Source of the DNA: Granulicella arctica
Lineage (GTDB): Bacteria > Acidobacteriota > Terriglobia > Terriglobales > Acidobacteriaceae
Assembly: GCF_025685605.1 (NCBI RefSeq)
Contig: NZ_JAGTUT010000002.1
Coordinates: 248,001 to 312,000, forward strand
Length of the DNA stretch: 64,000 nt
Reading direction: 5' to 3'
Part shown: one piece after another, positions 25,966-34,561 of the stretch
How the letters are laid out: each line of letters begins with the position of its first letter
Numbering within the stretch: position 1 is the stretch's first letter
The notes under the pieces: model-generated
What the model saw: the letters and a program-made list of their open reading frames with translations, nothing else
Told to the model about the DNA's origin: nothing
The model's database searches: none
Translations under genes and position numbers: made by a program

Positions 25966-26856
25966 CTACTGCGACATCGCCCCAGAGCTGAACGTATCGC
26001 AGGCCTGCACCGTCCCCTGCTCCAGCCCCGTCTTGAACCAGTGAATCCGCTGTGCCGAACTCCCATGTGTGAACGTCTCAGGGCTCACCGTCCCACGCTC
26101 CATCTTCTGCAGATGGTCGTCGCCGACAGCTGCAGCCGCCTTCAGACCGCCCGCAATGTCGGCTTCATGGATGAATCCCCGCCGCTCCCCACTCTTCGCC
26201 CAGATGCCTGCGAAGCAGTCAGCCTGCAGCTCCAGTTCGACCGAGAGGTGGTTCCGCTGATCCGGCTGCTGGCTCGAAAGATGCTGCACCTTTGCCTCCG
26301 TCCCGAGGATCTTCTGCACGTGGTGCCCCAGCTCATGCGCGACGACATACGCCTGCGCGAACTCGCTCGTACCGCCGCCAAAGTGCGCAAGCTCATCCCA
26401 GAAGCTCAGGTCGATATAGACCTTTTCGTCACCCGGACAGTAGAACGGCCCCGTAGCCGACTGCGCCGTGCCACACCCCGAGTAGGTCCGATTGCGGAAG
26501 AGCACAAGCTTCGCATGCCGATAGTTCTTACCCGTCTGCTCCGGCAGAATCGTCGTCCACTCCTTTTGCACATCATCCAGCACAAAAGAGATCAGGTGGG
26601 CTGAGCGATCCTCTCCGGGAGCCGTCGCCCCTCGCGGCCTTTGCTGCTGCTGCGGCCCCATCTGCTGGCTCTGGGTCCCGCCACCGCCGCCATGCAGGAA
26701 GGCTCCGAGGTAGTTGCGGCCCGTCACCAGGCTGATCACCGCCAGCAGGATGAACCCGATAATTCCGAGCCCGCCACCGCCAAACCCTCCGCCACCACCC
26801 GAAGAGCTTCGCCGATCCTCAACATCATCACTCATCCCACCCGGCTGCCAATCCAT
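25966..26856 (-). CDS. YpfJ-type neutral zinc metallopeptidase, membrane anchored
   Basis: 296 residues of the KPN_02809/YpfJ family. After a glycine-rich start there is one membrane helix (LGIIGFILLAVISLVTG), then a Gln/Gly linker, and the protease domain with the zinc motif AYVVAHELGHHVQK (HExxH) and third-ligand region ELQADCFAGIW. The segment SGCGTAQSATGPFYCPGDEKVYIDLSF is also diagnostic, and the tail RIHWFKTGLEQGTVQACD is conserved. ATG at 26856 follows AGGAGG. Usual length is about 285. Function in the family is unknown; it may degrade membrane-proximal proteins. Confidence 0.9.
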   Translation of the reverse strand: MDWQPGGMSDDVEDRRSSSGGGGGFGGGGLGIIGFILLAVISLVTGRNYLGAFLHGGGGGTQSQQMGPQQQQRPRGATAPGEDRSAHLISFVLDDVQKEWTTILPEQTGKNYRHAKLVLFRNRTYSGCGTAQSATGPFYCPGDEKVYIDLSFWDELAHFGGGTSEFAQAYVVAHELGHHVQKILGTEAKVQHLSSQQPDQRNHLSVELELQADCFAGIWAKSGERRGFIHEADIAGGLKAAAAVGDDHLQKMERGTVSPETFTHGSSAQRIHWFKTGLEQGTVQACDTFSSGAMSQ

Positions 26857-26973
26857 GTTTCCTCCTAAAATCCCGTCCTAACGGTTGATGCAGAAAGCGG
26901 CACGTCCCGCACGGCTCTCGAAAGTTTAGAGTAGTCGGAACGAATGCACACCTCTGGTCGTATCCTGCCCAAT

Positions 26974-28563
26974 ATGAGCACAACTGTAGTTCATCCACAG
27001 GACCGGGAGTTGCACGCCGCCGTCCGCCTCGCACTGCTCTTCGCGGCGATCAAGCTCCTCATCCACATCGCGACCAACGCCTGGGAGGCGCACATCGGCT
27101 GGGGCTACTTCCGCGATGAGTTCTACTACATCGCCTGCGGCCGTCATATGGCCTGGGGATACGTCGACCACGGCCCCATCGTCGCTCTCCAGGCGAAGCT
27201 CACCGTCATGCTCTTCGGCAAATCGCTCGTCGGCATCCGCATGCTCTCGGCGCTCGCCGGTGCAGGCCGCGTCTTCCTGACCGGCATCCTCACCTGGTCG
27301 CTTGGGGGTCGCCGCCCAGCGCAGGGTCTCGCCATGATCGGCATCCTCATCGCACCGCAGTACCTTGGCCTCGACAGCTTCCTCTCGATGAACTCCTTCG
27401 AATCCCTCTTCTGGATGACCTGCCTGCTCGCCCTGATCCTTATTGTGCGCGGCGGCCTTGCAGGTCGAAATAACGAGCGCCTCTGGCTCCTCTTCGGCGT
27501 CTCCGCAGGGCTAGGTCTCCTCAACAAACCATCGATGACCTTCTTCCTCATCGCCCTGCTCGTCGCGCTCATCCTCACACCGCAGCGCCGGCTCCTCGCC
27601 ACCCGATGGGCCGCAGCAGGTGTTGCCCTCCTCATCCTCATCGCTCTCCCCAACCTCGTCTGGCAGGTCCTGCACCACTGGCCCACGCTCGAGTTCCTCC
27701 ACAACGGTCGCGTCGAAAACAAAAACATCAGCCTAGGCCCACTCGCCTTCCTCGGCTTGCAGGTCAAGAACCTTCTACCGCCCACCATCCTTATATGGGG
27801 AGCGGGCCTTGTCTTGCTGCTACGCGAAAAAAGCTGGCGCTGGCTCGGCGTCACCTACCTCCTCTTCCTTGTCGGCATGATGGCGCTCCACGCCAAGGAC
27901 TACTACGTCATCCCCATCTACCCCATCCTCTTCGCCGCCGGAGGCATCGCTTGGGAGCGCTACTTCGCCCGCAGCAAGGCTGTCGTGAACAACCGTATCT
28001 ACGCCTTCCCCATCATGGAGACGCTGCTGCTCGTCCTCACAATCCTTGCCTTGCCCATGGCCATCCCGGTGCTCACTCCGCAAGCCTGGCTCCGGTACAC
28101 CGCAGCGACGCATCTCTACAAATCCAGCAGCAACACCGAGAACAGTCCAAGCGGCCCCCTGCCGCAGTTCTACGCGGATCGCTTCGGCTGGCAGGAGGAG
28201 GTCGATCAGGTCACCCGCGTCTACCACTCCCTCTCCCCGGCAGATCAGCAGAAGGTCGGCATCCTCTGCACCAACTACGGTGAGGCCGGAGCCATCAACT
28301 TTCTCGGCCACGGCTTACCCGTCGCCATCGCCGGTCATAACAACTACTTCCTCTGGGGACCGCACGGTTACACCGGGGAGATCATGATCGCCATTACGAT
28401 GGCCACTCCCGAGGAGATGCACCAGAACTACGACTCCGTCGAGATCGTGGGACGCATGGACCATCCCCTCTCCATGCCCTTCGAACATCGCAACATCTAT
28501 CTTCTCCGCGGACGCCACAAGAACCTCACCGCAGACTGGCCGGACTTCAAGCACTACATCTAG
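26974..28563 (+). CDS. GT39/GT83-like polyprenol-linked sugar transferase
   Basis: About 529 residues, many membrane helices. It begins with a helix, then a loop GYFRDEFYYIACGRHMAWGY and VDHGPIVALQAKL: the conserved acidic D-E pair in the first periplasmic loop that is catalytic in PMT and ArnT (GT39/GT83) enzymes, with the hallmark 'D-H-x-P'. Several more helices follow, ending in a soluble C-terminal tail with YGEAGAINFLGHGLPVA and HNNYFLWGP. It probably moves a sugar from a lipid carrier to a protein or lipid on the outside of the inner membrane. Start: ATG at 26974 or in-frame 26944; no clear ribosome site for either. Substrate unknown. Confidence 0.82.
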   Translation: MSTTVVHPQDRELHAAVRLALLFAAIKLLIHIATNAWEAHIGWGYFRDEFYYIACGRHMAWGYVDHGPIVALQAKLTVMLFGKSLVGIRMLSALAGAGRVFLTGILTWSLGGRRPAQGLAMIGILIAPQYLGLDSFLSMNSFESLFWMTCLLALILIVRGGLAGRNNERLWLLFGVSAGLGLLNKPSMTFFLIALLVALILTPQRRLLATRWAAAGVALLILIALPNLVWQVLHHWPTLEFLHNGRVENKNISLGPLAFLGLQVKNLLPPTILIWGAGLVLLLREKSWRWLGVTYLLFLVGMMALHAKDYYVIPIYPILFAAGGIAWERYFARSKAVVNNRIYAFPIMETLLLVLTILALPMAIPVLTPQAWLRYTAATHLYKSSSNTENSPSGPLPQFYADRFGWQEEVDQVTRVYHSLSPADQQKVGILCTNYGEAGAINFLGHGLPVAIAGHNNYFLWGPHGYTGEIMIAITMATPEEMHQNYDSVEIVGRMDHPLSMPFEHRNIYLLRGRHKNLTADWPDFKHYI

Positions 28564-28942
28564 ATCGAGAGGTAAGCCACTATAAATAAACCGCATATCT
28601 AAGCCGCCAACAAACTGTCATCCTGAGCGGAGTCGAAAGACTTGCGGCTGCTCTTGCCTCTACCTCCGGTTGTCATTCCCGAAGCGAACGCGCGTATGCA
28701 CCTCTCCTAACTTCCACATCGCACCCTTAGATAATTACCCGCGGCAACCTGCCACACACCGGCAGAAATTTGACAAACGTGGCATCCTGCGACCCCCTCA
28801 ATCACCGGAAAGTCCAACCGCACCCCTACTTGTGCATGCCGAAGTCCGGACCTAACCCGCCTGTTTTGAAGACTTTCGTACTTCAGGTACGGGGGGTAGG
28901 GGGTACCTCACGAGTCGCCTGTGATACGCTGCCTCAAACCCA
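28564..28942 (+). other. Non-coding region between the glycosyltransferase and permease genes
   Basis: 379 bases. Contains the dispersed repeat copy at 28616-28659 and, near 28886-28907, an inverted repeat GGTAC / GTACC enclosing GGGGGGTAGGGG. No gene or known RNA found; the rest must hold the permease promoter. Confidence 0.55.
28616..28659 (+). repeat. Dispersed intergenic repeat, copy 2 (GTCATCCTGAGCG type)
   Basis: TGTCATCCTGAGCGGAGTCG then AAAGACTTGCGGCTGCTCTT; matches the minus-strand copy at 4604-4648 with about five differences over 42 bases. See that entry. Confidence 0.65.
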
Positions 28943-30313
28943 ATGGCCCAGCAAGAGCACGAACTTCCTCGCGTCCTGAATGCGTCGCACGCGACCTCGA
29001 TCGTCGTCGGCATCATCATCGGAAGCGGCATCTTCCTGGTCCCACGCGAAATGATGGCCGCAGTCGGAAGCTCCGCCGGAGTCTACGCAGTCTGGATCGT
29101 CGGCGGGTTGCTCTCACTCTTTGGCGCCATGACCTACGCGGAAATCGCCGCCGCTCGACCGCGTTACGGCGGCGAATATGCCTTCCTCCGCGAAGCCTAC
29201 GGCGATCTCACCGGCTTTCTCTACATGTGGACGCAGATTACCGTTGCCAAACCAGCCTCGCTCGCGACTGTCGCAGCCGGTTTAGCGCGTGTCCTCGGAA
29301 CCTTCGCCATCTTCAGCGCCTTCGCGAAACCAGCCTTCCTGCACCTGCTTTGGGGACAGGTTTTTGCCATCACGATGACCTGGCTCATCACCCTGCTGAA
29401 CATCATGGGAACGCGCAACTCGGCCAACGTGCAGCTCGTCCTCACGTGGCTCAAAGGCCTGCTCATTATGGTCATCGCGGGCTTCTGCTTCTTCGCCGCG
29501 GGTCAGCATGGAACATGGCACAACTTCTCTACCAGCTTCGTCGGCGCAAAAGGCGGCTTCTCGGGCTTCATGATCGCCCTCGTCGCCGCGCTCTGGGCTT
29601 ATGACGGTTGGAGCGACGTCACCACAATGGCCGGCGAAGTGAAAAACCCGCAGCGCAGCTTTCCCATCGCCCTGATCGGCGGAGTCGCCATCGTCGGCGC
29701 GCTCTACATGCTCACCAACGCCGCGATCCAATACGTTCTTCCAGCCAGCGTGATTGCCGCAGCAGATCGTCCCGCAGCCGACGCAATGCGCCTCGTCGCA
29801 GGAAATTGGGGAGCGGCTCTTGTTTCGCTCGGCATGGCTGTCAGCATCGGCGCAACCTTTGTCGGCTCGTCACTCTCCGGTGCACGAGTTCCCTTCGCCG
29901 CCGCGCGCGATGGCCTCTTCTTCAAGCAGCTGGCTCATGTCAGCCCGCGCTTTCACACGCCCTCAGCCTCGCTGGTCCTGCAAGCCGTCCTTACCTCGCT
30001 GCTGTTGCTGGCAATCGGCAGATTCCAGGCACTCTTCTCGCTCGCCATCTTCGGCGAATGGCTCTTCTACGCCATGACTGCAAGCACCATCTTCGTCTTC
30101 CGCCGCCGTGATCTGGCCGCAGACAGGCCTTACAGCGTCTGGGGATATCCTGTTCTGCCTGCGCTCTTCATCGCCGCCGCAATCGTGCTGTTGGTCTTCT
30201 CCTTCGCCGATCATCCTCTCAATTCAACCGTTGGCAGCGCGATTATCCTCCTCGGCATTCCAGTGCACTATCTCCTGCAGCGCGGCAAGATGGCTCGACC
30301 CGTTACGCTGTAA
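28943..30313 (+). CDS. APC-superfamily amino acid permease
   Basis: 456 residues, about twelve membrane helices. The first helix has the hallmark VVGIIIGSGIFLVPRE (substrate-binding G-S/A-G turn of APC transporters), then MTYAEIAAARPRYGGEYAFL (TM2-3), and FMIALVAALWAYDGWSDVTTMAGEVKNP (conserved TM6 region with the unwound GA-like stretch). C-terminal GYPVLPALFI follows. It resembles the LAT/amino acid exchanger branch. No obvious substrate-binding protein or regulator next to it. ATG at 28943 has no classical Shine-Dalgarno sequence. Transcribed toward rsmA, 27 bases away, and may share its transcript. Confidence 0.88.
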   Translation: MAQQEHELPRVLNASHATSIVVGIIIGSGIFLVPREMMAAVGSSAGVYAVWIVGGLLSLFGAMTYAEIAAARPRYGGEYAFLREAYGDLTGFLYMWTQITVAKPASLATVAAGLARVLGTFAIFSAFAKPAFLHLLWGQVFAITMTWLITLLNIMGTRNSANVQLVLTWLKGLLIMVIAGFCFFAAGQHGTWHNFSTSFVGAKGGFSGFMIALVAALWAYDGWSDVTTMAGEVKNPQRSFPIALIGGVAIVGALYMLTNAAIQYVLPASVIAAADRPAADAMRLVAGNWGAALVSLGMAVSIGATFVGSSLSGARVPFAAARDGLFFKQLAHVSPRFHTPSASLVLQAVLTSLLLLAIGRFQALFSLAIFGEWLFYAMTASTIFVFRRRDLAADRPYSVWGYPVLPALFIAAAIVLLVFSFADHPLNSTVGSAIILLGIPVHYLLQRGKMARPVTL

Positions 30314-30340
30314 GGTCAAGACCCGCTACTCTGTAGAGGT

Positions 30341-31141
30341 ATGAAGAAGCCGAAGCTTGGTCAGAACTTCCTCGTCGACGACGCCGCTCGTTATGCCATC
30401 GTCGACGCCCTCGGCGATCTCAGCCAGCGAACAGTTGTCGAGATCGGCCCAGGTCACGGCGCGCTCACCGATATTCTCGCCACGCGCGCCCGCAAACTGA
30501 TCGCCCTTGAGCTTGATCCATCGCTCGCCGCAGAGCTGCGCTTCCGCTATCGCGAGCAGCCGCATGTCGAGGTCCTGAACGGCGACGTGCTCAAGATCGA
30601 CCTCGCAACGCTGGCAGCCGAGGGCGAAACCCTCGACGTGATCGGCAACCTGCCGTACTACATTACGTCCGACATCCTGCTGCACCTCTTCTCGGACGTC
30701 AACGCAGGCAAGCTCTTACGCGCCGTCCTGATGATGCAGCGCGAGGTCGCCGACCGCGTCGCCGCTGCTCCGGGAGTGCGCGATTACGGCCTGCTCTCCG
30801 CAACGACGCAGATGAACGCCCGCGTCGACAACCTCTTCACGCTTCCACCATCGGCGTTCCAGCCACCACCTGATGTCTACTCAAGCGTCATCCGTCTGCA
30901 CTTTGCACCACGTTTTGTGGAGCTGGGCATCGATGCGGTTGGCTTCGACGCTTTCCTGAAGCGGTGCTTCGCCCAGAAGCGCAAGACGCTGCATAACAAC
31001 CTGCGCGCCGCTGGATTTACGCCGGAACAGCTTGCCGCTGCATGGCCCAGGGAGATGCCGGCACAAGCGCGAGCGGAATCACTCGCACTTGAACCAATGG
31101 CCGCTCTCTACCGCTCACTCGCCCAGACGCAACCAGCCTGA
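30341..31141 (+). CDS. rsmA: 16S rRNA (adenine1518/1519-N6)-dimethyltransferase
   Basis: RsmA (KsgA) dimethylates two adjacent adenines near the 3' end of 16S rRNA, a late step in 30S assembly. 266 residues: the start KKPKLGQNFLVDDAARYAIV, SAM motif I VEIGPGHGALTDIL, acidic VEVLNGDVLKIDL and catalytic motif IV IGNLPYYIT are all standard; the C-terminal helix bundle includes FAQKRKTLHNNLRAAG. It sits shortly after the permease gene and is convergent with the FecR-like gene, three bases apart. Confidence 0.96.
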   Translation: MKKPKLGQNFLVDDAARYAIVDALGDLSQRTVVEIGPGHGALTDILATRARKLIALELDPSLAAELRFRYREQPHVEVLNGDVLKIDLATLAAEGETLDVIGNLPYYITSDILLHLFSDVNAGKLLRAVLMMQREVADRVAAAPGVRDYGLLSATTQMNARVDNLFTLPPSAFQPPPDVYSSVIRLHFAPRFVELGIDAVGFDAFLKRCFAQKRKTLHNNLRAAGFTPEQLAAAWPREMPAQARAESLALEPMAALYRSLAQTQPA

Positions 31142-31143
31142 GG

Positions 31144-32859
31144 TTACTTCTTCCCTCCTCCGCCGCTGCTGGATGGAGCCGGGGACGAGTGTGAGGCTGG
31201 GGCTGAAAACGACTGCGCAGGAGCGGAGTAGTGCGGTGCAGACTGAGCCGGAGCCGAGTAATGCGGAGCGCTCGACTGCACTCCGGAACCGCCAGTCGGC
31301 CTGGTAAAGTTTCCCTGCGTTGGTTGACCTGAAGGTCGGAAGCCCTGCTGCGGAACAGGCCGCATTCCCTGCTGGACAACACCCTGCTGAGGATTGCTGC
31401 GGAATCCTGGCTGCAACCCGCCCTGCTGCGGTCCGTTGCGAAAGCCCGGCTGCGAGCCACCCTGTCGAACCGTCGTCGGATTAGACGAGTTGACGAAACC
31501 GTTCTGCACACCCTGACGAGCAGGCTGAACACCGATCACTGGCGTATGTGTTTGCCGGTCAACCGGAAAGTCCCGCGTAAGCGAGGCACCAACGACACTC
31601 CCACCTCGAAACGTGTACGACTGCCCAATCGGCCTGACCGGCGTCGCGACCACTCCAGCGATGTGCCGGAAGCCAGGCTGCTGCCCGACTGGTCGCGTGC
31701 CACCAGAGCCGTTCCAGCCATTGTGGACGGTCAGAATAGGGTGTGGTCCGTTGCCCGTTCCACCGGAACCTGGAGGATGATGAATTGGATAGCGCCGCGG
31801 CGGCAGAATGACGTTGAGGTATCCTCCACGGCCGCCATATCCGCCGTATCCACCTCCATAGCCGTAACCGCCATATCCCGCGAAGCCAAAGCCACCGCAG
31901 CCGGAGTTAGGCGACCATCCCCAGCCGAAGGTGTCCCAATACGACCAGCCGCCACAGCGAAACGGCGTCCAGCCCCACGAATATGACGACGCCCAGAGAT
32001 AACCGCCGCCGGGATACCACATCCAGCTCCCATTCCCATACGGATCGAAGTCCTCTGCGTCGCCACCATTTGGCTGCCACACCTGCCCTTGTCCCGGAAC
32101 GTCGAACCAGCTTCCGTTCGCATCCAGGTCGGACCAGCCATAACCCTGGCTGCCTGCGTAGCCGTTGCGCTCCGCGGTCTGCTTTGGAGCTGCATCGGCT
32201 GCGATCTGGTCACGCGACTCGTTCCACTGATCCCAGGTGTCGGCAGCAATCTCCTGCGTCAGGAAGTACTGGCCCTCATGGCTGATATCGCCTCGAAAGG
32301 TTTCGCCGAGTGGCACATCGACCTTGTAGCCATTGGCATGCTCCACATGAGCAGCGCCCGTAAGGACGGCTATCGCTGCCGGAGCTTCATCCAGGTTGAC
32401 GCGCAAGGTCGTATTCTCTGCAGGAGAGATGATGTCGCCACCCGCGTCGACGCTGTAGGCGAACTTGGGTGCCGAGCGCAGTTCGAAGTAGGCGAGCCCC
32501 TTGGCCAGCCCAATCTGTGTATTAAAGTTGCCGCCCTGGTCAACAGACAGATGCGTAAGCGTCACAGTGCTGTTCGGCGTCACGCGCGCGACGCTGCCAT
32601 CCTCAAATTCCACCTCAGCCTGACCATCTTCCCCCGTCACAATGCTTTGCCCTTCGATCAGCGGCATGTTGAGCTGCGCGGGATCACCTGCACTGGCATC
32701 ATGCCGGTCGACGCGAACGTAGCCCTCCGTATAGGTAAGCCGCACGATACGGGCTGTTGGAGTTACGTCCGCATGGGCAAACGCACCGCCAGCAGCGATA
32801 AGGCAGAATCCGGTCATGCCCGACACGAACCATTTGGCAATACTTTGAATGTTCTTCAC
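31144..32859 (-). CDS. FecR-domain protein with aromatic/Gly-rich tail and QPGFR-type repeats
   Basis: About 571 residues. Signal peptide (MTGFCLIAAGGAFAHA region after a short start), FecR domain from about 35 to 180 (IVTGEDGQAEVEFEDGSVAR, then strands), then a W/G/Y-rich region (GSWMWYPGGGYLWASSYSWG, WGWTPFRCGGW) of the type often found in acidobacterial FecR-like proteins, then a Gly/Tyr stretch and Pro/Gln-rich repeats including several copies of QPGFR/QQGFRP. The end is Ser/Ala/Pro-rich. This is not a TonB transducer partner: no sigma factor is adjacent. GTG at 32859 has GGGGG about six bases upstream; an open frame runs much further upstream but overlaps another gene. Probably exported and cell-surface associated. 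Confidence 0.75.
   Translation of the reverse strand: MKNIQSIAKWFVSGMTGFCLIAAGGAFAHADVTPTARIVRLTYTEGYVRVDRHDASAGDPAQLNMPLIEGQSIVTGEDGQAEVEFEDGSVARVTPNSTVTLTHLSVDQGGNFNTQIGLAKGLAYFELRSAPKFAYSVDAGGDIISPAENTTLRVNLDEAPAAIAVLTGAAHVEHANGYKVDVPLGETFRGDISHEGQYFLTQEIAADTWDQWNESRDQIAADAAPKQTAERNGYAGSQGYGWSDLDANGSWFDVPGQGQVWQPNGGDAEDFDPYGNGSWMWYPGGGYLWASSYSWGWTPFRCGGWSYWDTFGWGWSPNSGCGGFGFAGYGGYGYGGGYGGYGGRGGYLNVILPPRRYPIHHPPGSGGTGNGPHPILTVHNGWNGSGGTRPVGQQPGFRHIAGVVATPVRPIGQSYTFRGGSVVGASLTRDFPVDRQTHTPVIGVQPARQGVQNGFVNSSNPTTVRQGGSQPGFRNGPQQGGLQPGFRSNPQQGVVQQGMRPVPQQGFRPSGQPTQGNFTRPTGGSGVQSSAPHYSAPAQSAPHYSAPAQSFSAPASHSSPAPSSSGGGGKK
31313..31470 (-). repeat. Degenerate QPGFR-type peptide repeat in the FecR-like gene
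   Basis: Coding repeat within the FecR-like gene: about six units with core Q-x-G-F-R-x (QPGFRN, QPGFRS, QQGMRP, QQGFRP and variants), rich in Gln, Pro and Gly. Flanked by a second repeat APAQS/APHYS nearer the 3' end. Confidence 0.7.
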
Positions 32860-32920
32860 AACAACCCCCGACAACGTACTTCTGGCCACTAGGTTAGACG
32901 TATCGGCTGGAGGTCTCGCT

Positions 32921-33595
32921 TCATTCTCCAGCCTTGGCCTGTTCCAGCAACTTGGCTGCCCGCAATCGTACGCGCTCGATGAGTGCGGTGTCTCCTGCAA
33001 TCGACCGCAATGTCGAACCAATGTTTTCAAGCTCCTGCGCCCTGCCGTTATCCACGGCAGCGGCGAGGTTCGAGATCTCCGTATCGAGCCCGAGCCGGTC
33101 GAAGCGATGCTTGAAATCGAGCGCACGACCTTCTTCTAATGTGTTCTCGACGCCCTGAAAGAACGCCGTGAGTTGCACAGCCGCTTTATTCTCGGAGTGG
33201 TTGAAGGTACAGCTTCCATCACCCTTGGCATCACGATAGGTGAGGATCTTCGTACCGGTGTCGGCGATGTTCTTCAGCTTTGAGGCGCATGGCGTGTCCG
33301 AAGCGCGCATGGTCTCGAGAGCATCGAAGACCAGCTTCACCCCCTTAGGGCTGAAGGTCAGAGGACGCTCAACTGCCTGAGGCTCAGGCGATTGGGGAGC
33401 GACCACTTCGGCGCGGTAGAAACCGGTTCCGTCTCCGTGGAGTTCGATGGTGTAACGCGGAACCAGCACGCCGGGCAAGGAACGGTCGAATTTGAAGGAT
33501 GCCTGGTAGCTGGCCGCCGGTGCGTCCTGGCCGAAGGCCGAGTCTCCGAGGAGAAAAAACACTGCTACGGCGCAGACAGACCGGATGAGGATCAC
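32921..33595 (-). CDS. Exported protein of unknown function
   Basis: 224 residues. Signal peptide: SVCAVAVFFLLGDSAFG with a cut near AFG-Q. The mature protein has a beta-strand rich part (YTIELHGDGTGFYRAEVVA, LTFSPKGVKLVFDALETM) and an alpha-helical end (LIERVRLRAAKLLEQAKAG). Cys in DTPCASKL and GDGSCTFNH may pair. I do not recognise the family. The start ATG overlaps the ruvC stop by ATGA, so expression is tied to ruvC. It precedes the FecR-like gene by about 60 bases. Confidence 0.72.
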   Translation of the reverse strand: MILIRSVCAVAVFFLLGDSAFGQDAPAASYQASFKFDRSLPGVLVPRYTIELHGDGTGFYRAEVVAPQSPEPQAVERPLTFSPKGVKLVFDALETMRASDTPCASKLKNIADTGTKILTYRDAKGDGSCTFNHSENKAAVQLTAFFQGVENTLEEGRALDFKHRFDRLGLDTEISNLAAAVDNGRAQELENIGSTLRSIAGDTALIERVRLRAAKLLEQAKAGE

Positions 33596-34101
33596 CGTCG
33601 TGAGCCCTGTAGTTCGAGTGTCTGGGCGGTGTGGATGTGACAGATCGCAATCGCCAGGGCGTCGGCAGCATCTGGAGAATCGGGTGCCTCAGTTAGCTCA
33701 AGCAGGCGCGTCACCATGAACTGGACCTGTTCCTTCGCGGCGAGACCATAACCGACGACCGCGCTCTTTATAGATAGCGGGGCATATTCAACAACCGGCT
33801 TGCTACACGTTGCCGCGGCCAGCATCGCGACTCCGCGCACCTGTCCGAGCTTGAGCGCGGACTTGGCATTGGCGGAGAAGAAGACCTCTTCGATCGCGAT
33901 GACCTCCGGCTCGTGCAGGGTGATGAGTGCGATCAGTTCGGCATAGACCTGCGCAAGCCGCTGCGGTGCCTTATCTTTCTTACTGAGCCGGATCGTCCCC
34001 GCTGCGCAGTGCACAAGACGCGGCAAACGGGAGTTATGGTCCATCTCGACCACGCCGTAGCCGGTGAACTCCGTCCCGCAATCGATCCCAAAGACGCGCA
34101 T
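33592..34101 (-). CDS. ruvC: Holliday junction resolvase RuvC
   Basis: RuvC cuts four-way junctions. 169 residues with the RNase H-like active-site acids: Asp in MRVFGIDCGTEFTGYGVVE, Glu in EVIAIEEVFF, and the pair in SPDAADALAIAICH. Length and layout are normal. RuvA and RuvB are not adjacent; instead the stop overlaps the start of an unknown exported protein. Confidence 0.95.
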   Translation of the reverse strand: MRVFGIDCGTEFTGYGVVEMDHNSRLPRLVHCAAGTIRLSKKDKAPQRLAQVYAELIALITLHEPEVIAIEEVFFSANAKSALKLGQVRGVAMLAAATCSKPVVEYAPLSIKSAVVGYGLAAKEQVQFMVTRLLELTEAPDSPDAADALAIAICHIHTAQTLELQGSRR

Positions 34102-34155
34102 ATCTGAGAGTCTAACCGAGCTTCACTCCTACGCAGCGGACGGTAGCCTTTGCCG

Positions 34156-34530
34156 TTACCCTACGCCGACCGTTGTTCCAAGCCACACCAGCAATCCGAG
34201 CAAGCCAAGCACATCGCCGATCATCACAAATCCCGCACCTGCAATGAAACAGGCTGCCGTCCGCCAGCGATAGCAGGCTCGAAGGACGAAGGCTGTGGCT
34301 ACCAGGCTCATCAGTTGGAGCGCCGTAAAGCACAGGCTCCAGCCGACTGCAGAACCGTGAAGATGCTGGATCAGCAGTCCTGCGTCGCCAAAGTTGTGGC
34401 TTCGCTCCTGCATGGATGCGGCCAGGTTTGCCCGCATCGAGAAGCCAAGTGCGACAGCTGAGATCGCCCACAGGACGAATCCGGTGAGCAGCCCCACTAC
34501 ACCGCGATCTCTTATGAGCCATCCAAACAA
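34156..34530 (-). CDS. Four-helix membrane protein of unknown function
   Basis: About 124 residues, four hydrophobic helices (VVGLLTGFVLWAISAVALG, WSLCFTALQLMSLVATAFVL, TAACFIAGAGFVMIGDVLG, LGLLVWLGTTVGVG), few charged residues. No family recognised. The start chosen is TTG at 34530 because AGGAG is seven bases upstream; an upstream in-frame TTG at 34581 would overlap thiG by 20 bases. It lies between thiG and ruvC on the same strand. Confidence 0.7.
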   Translation of the reverse strand: MFGWLIRDRGVVGLLTGFVLWAISAVALGFSMRANLAASMQERSHNFGDAGLLIQHLHGSAVGWSLCFTALQLMSLVATAFVLRACYRWRTAACFIAGAGFVMIGDVLGLLGLLVWLGTTVGVG

Positions 34531-34561
34531 GGCTTTTCTCCTTGCCGTGCCGGGTAGCTTG

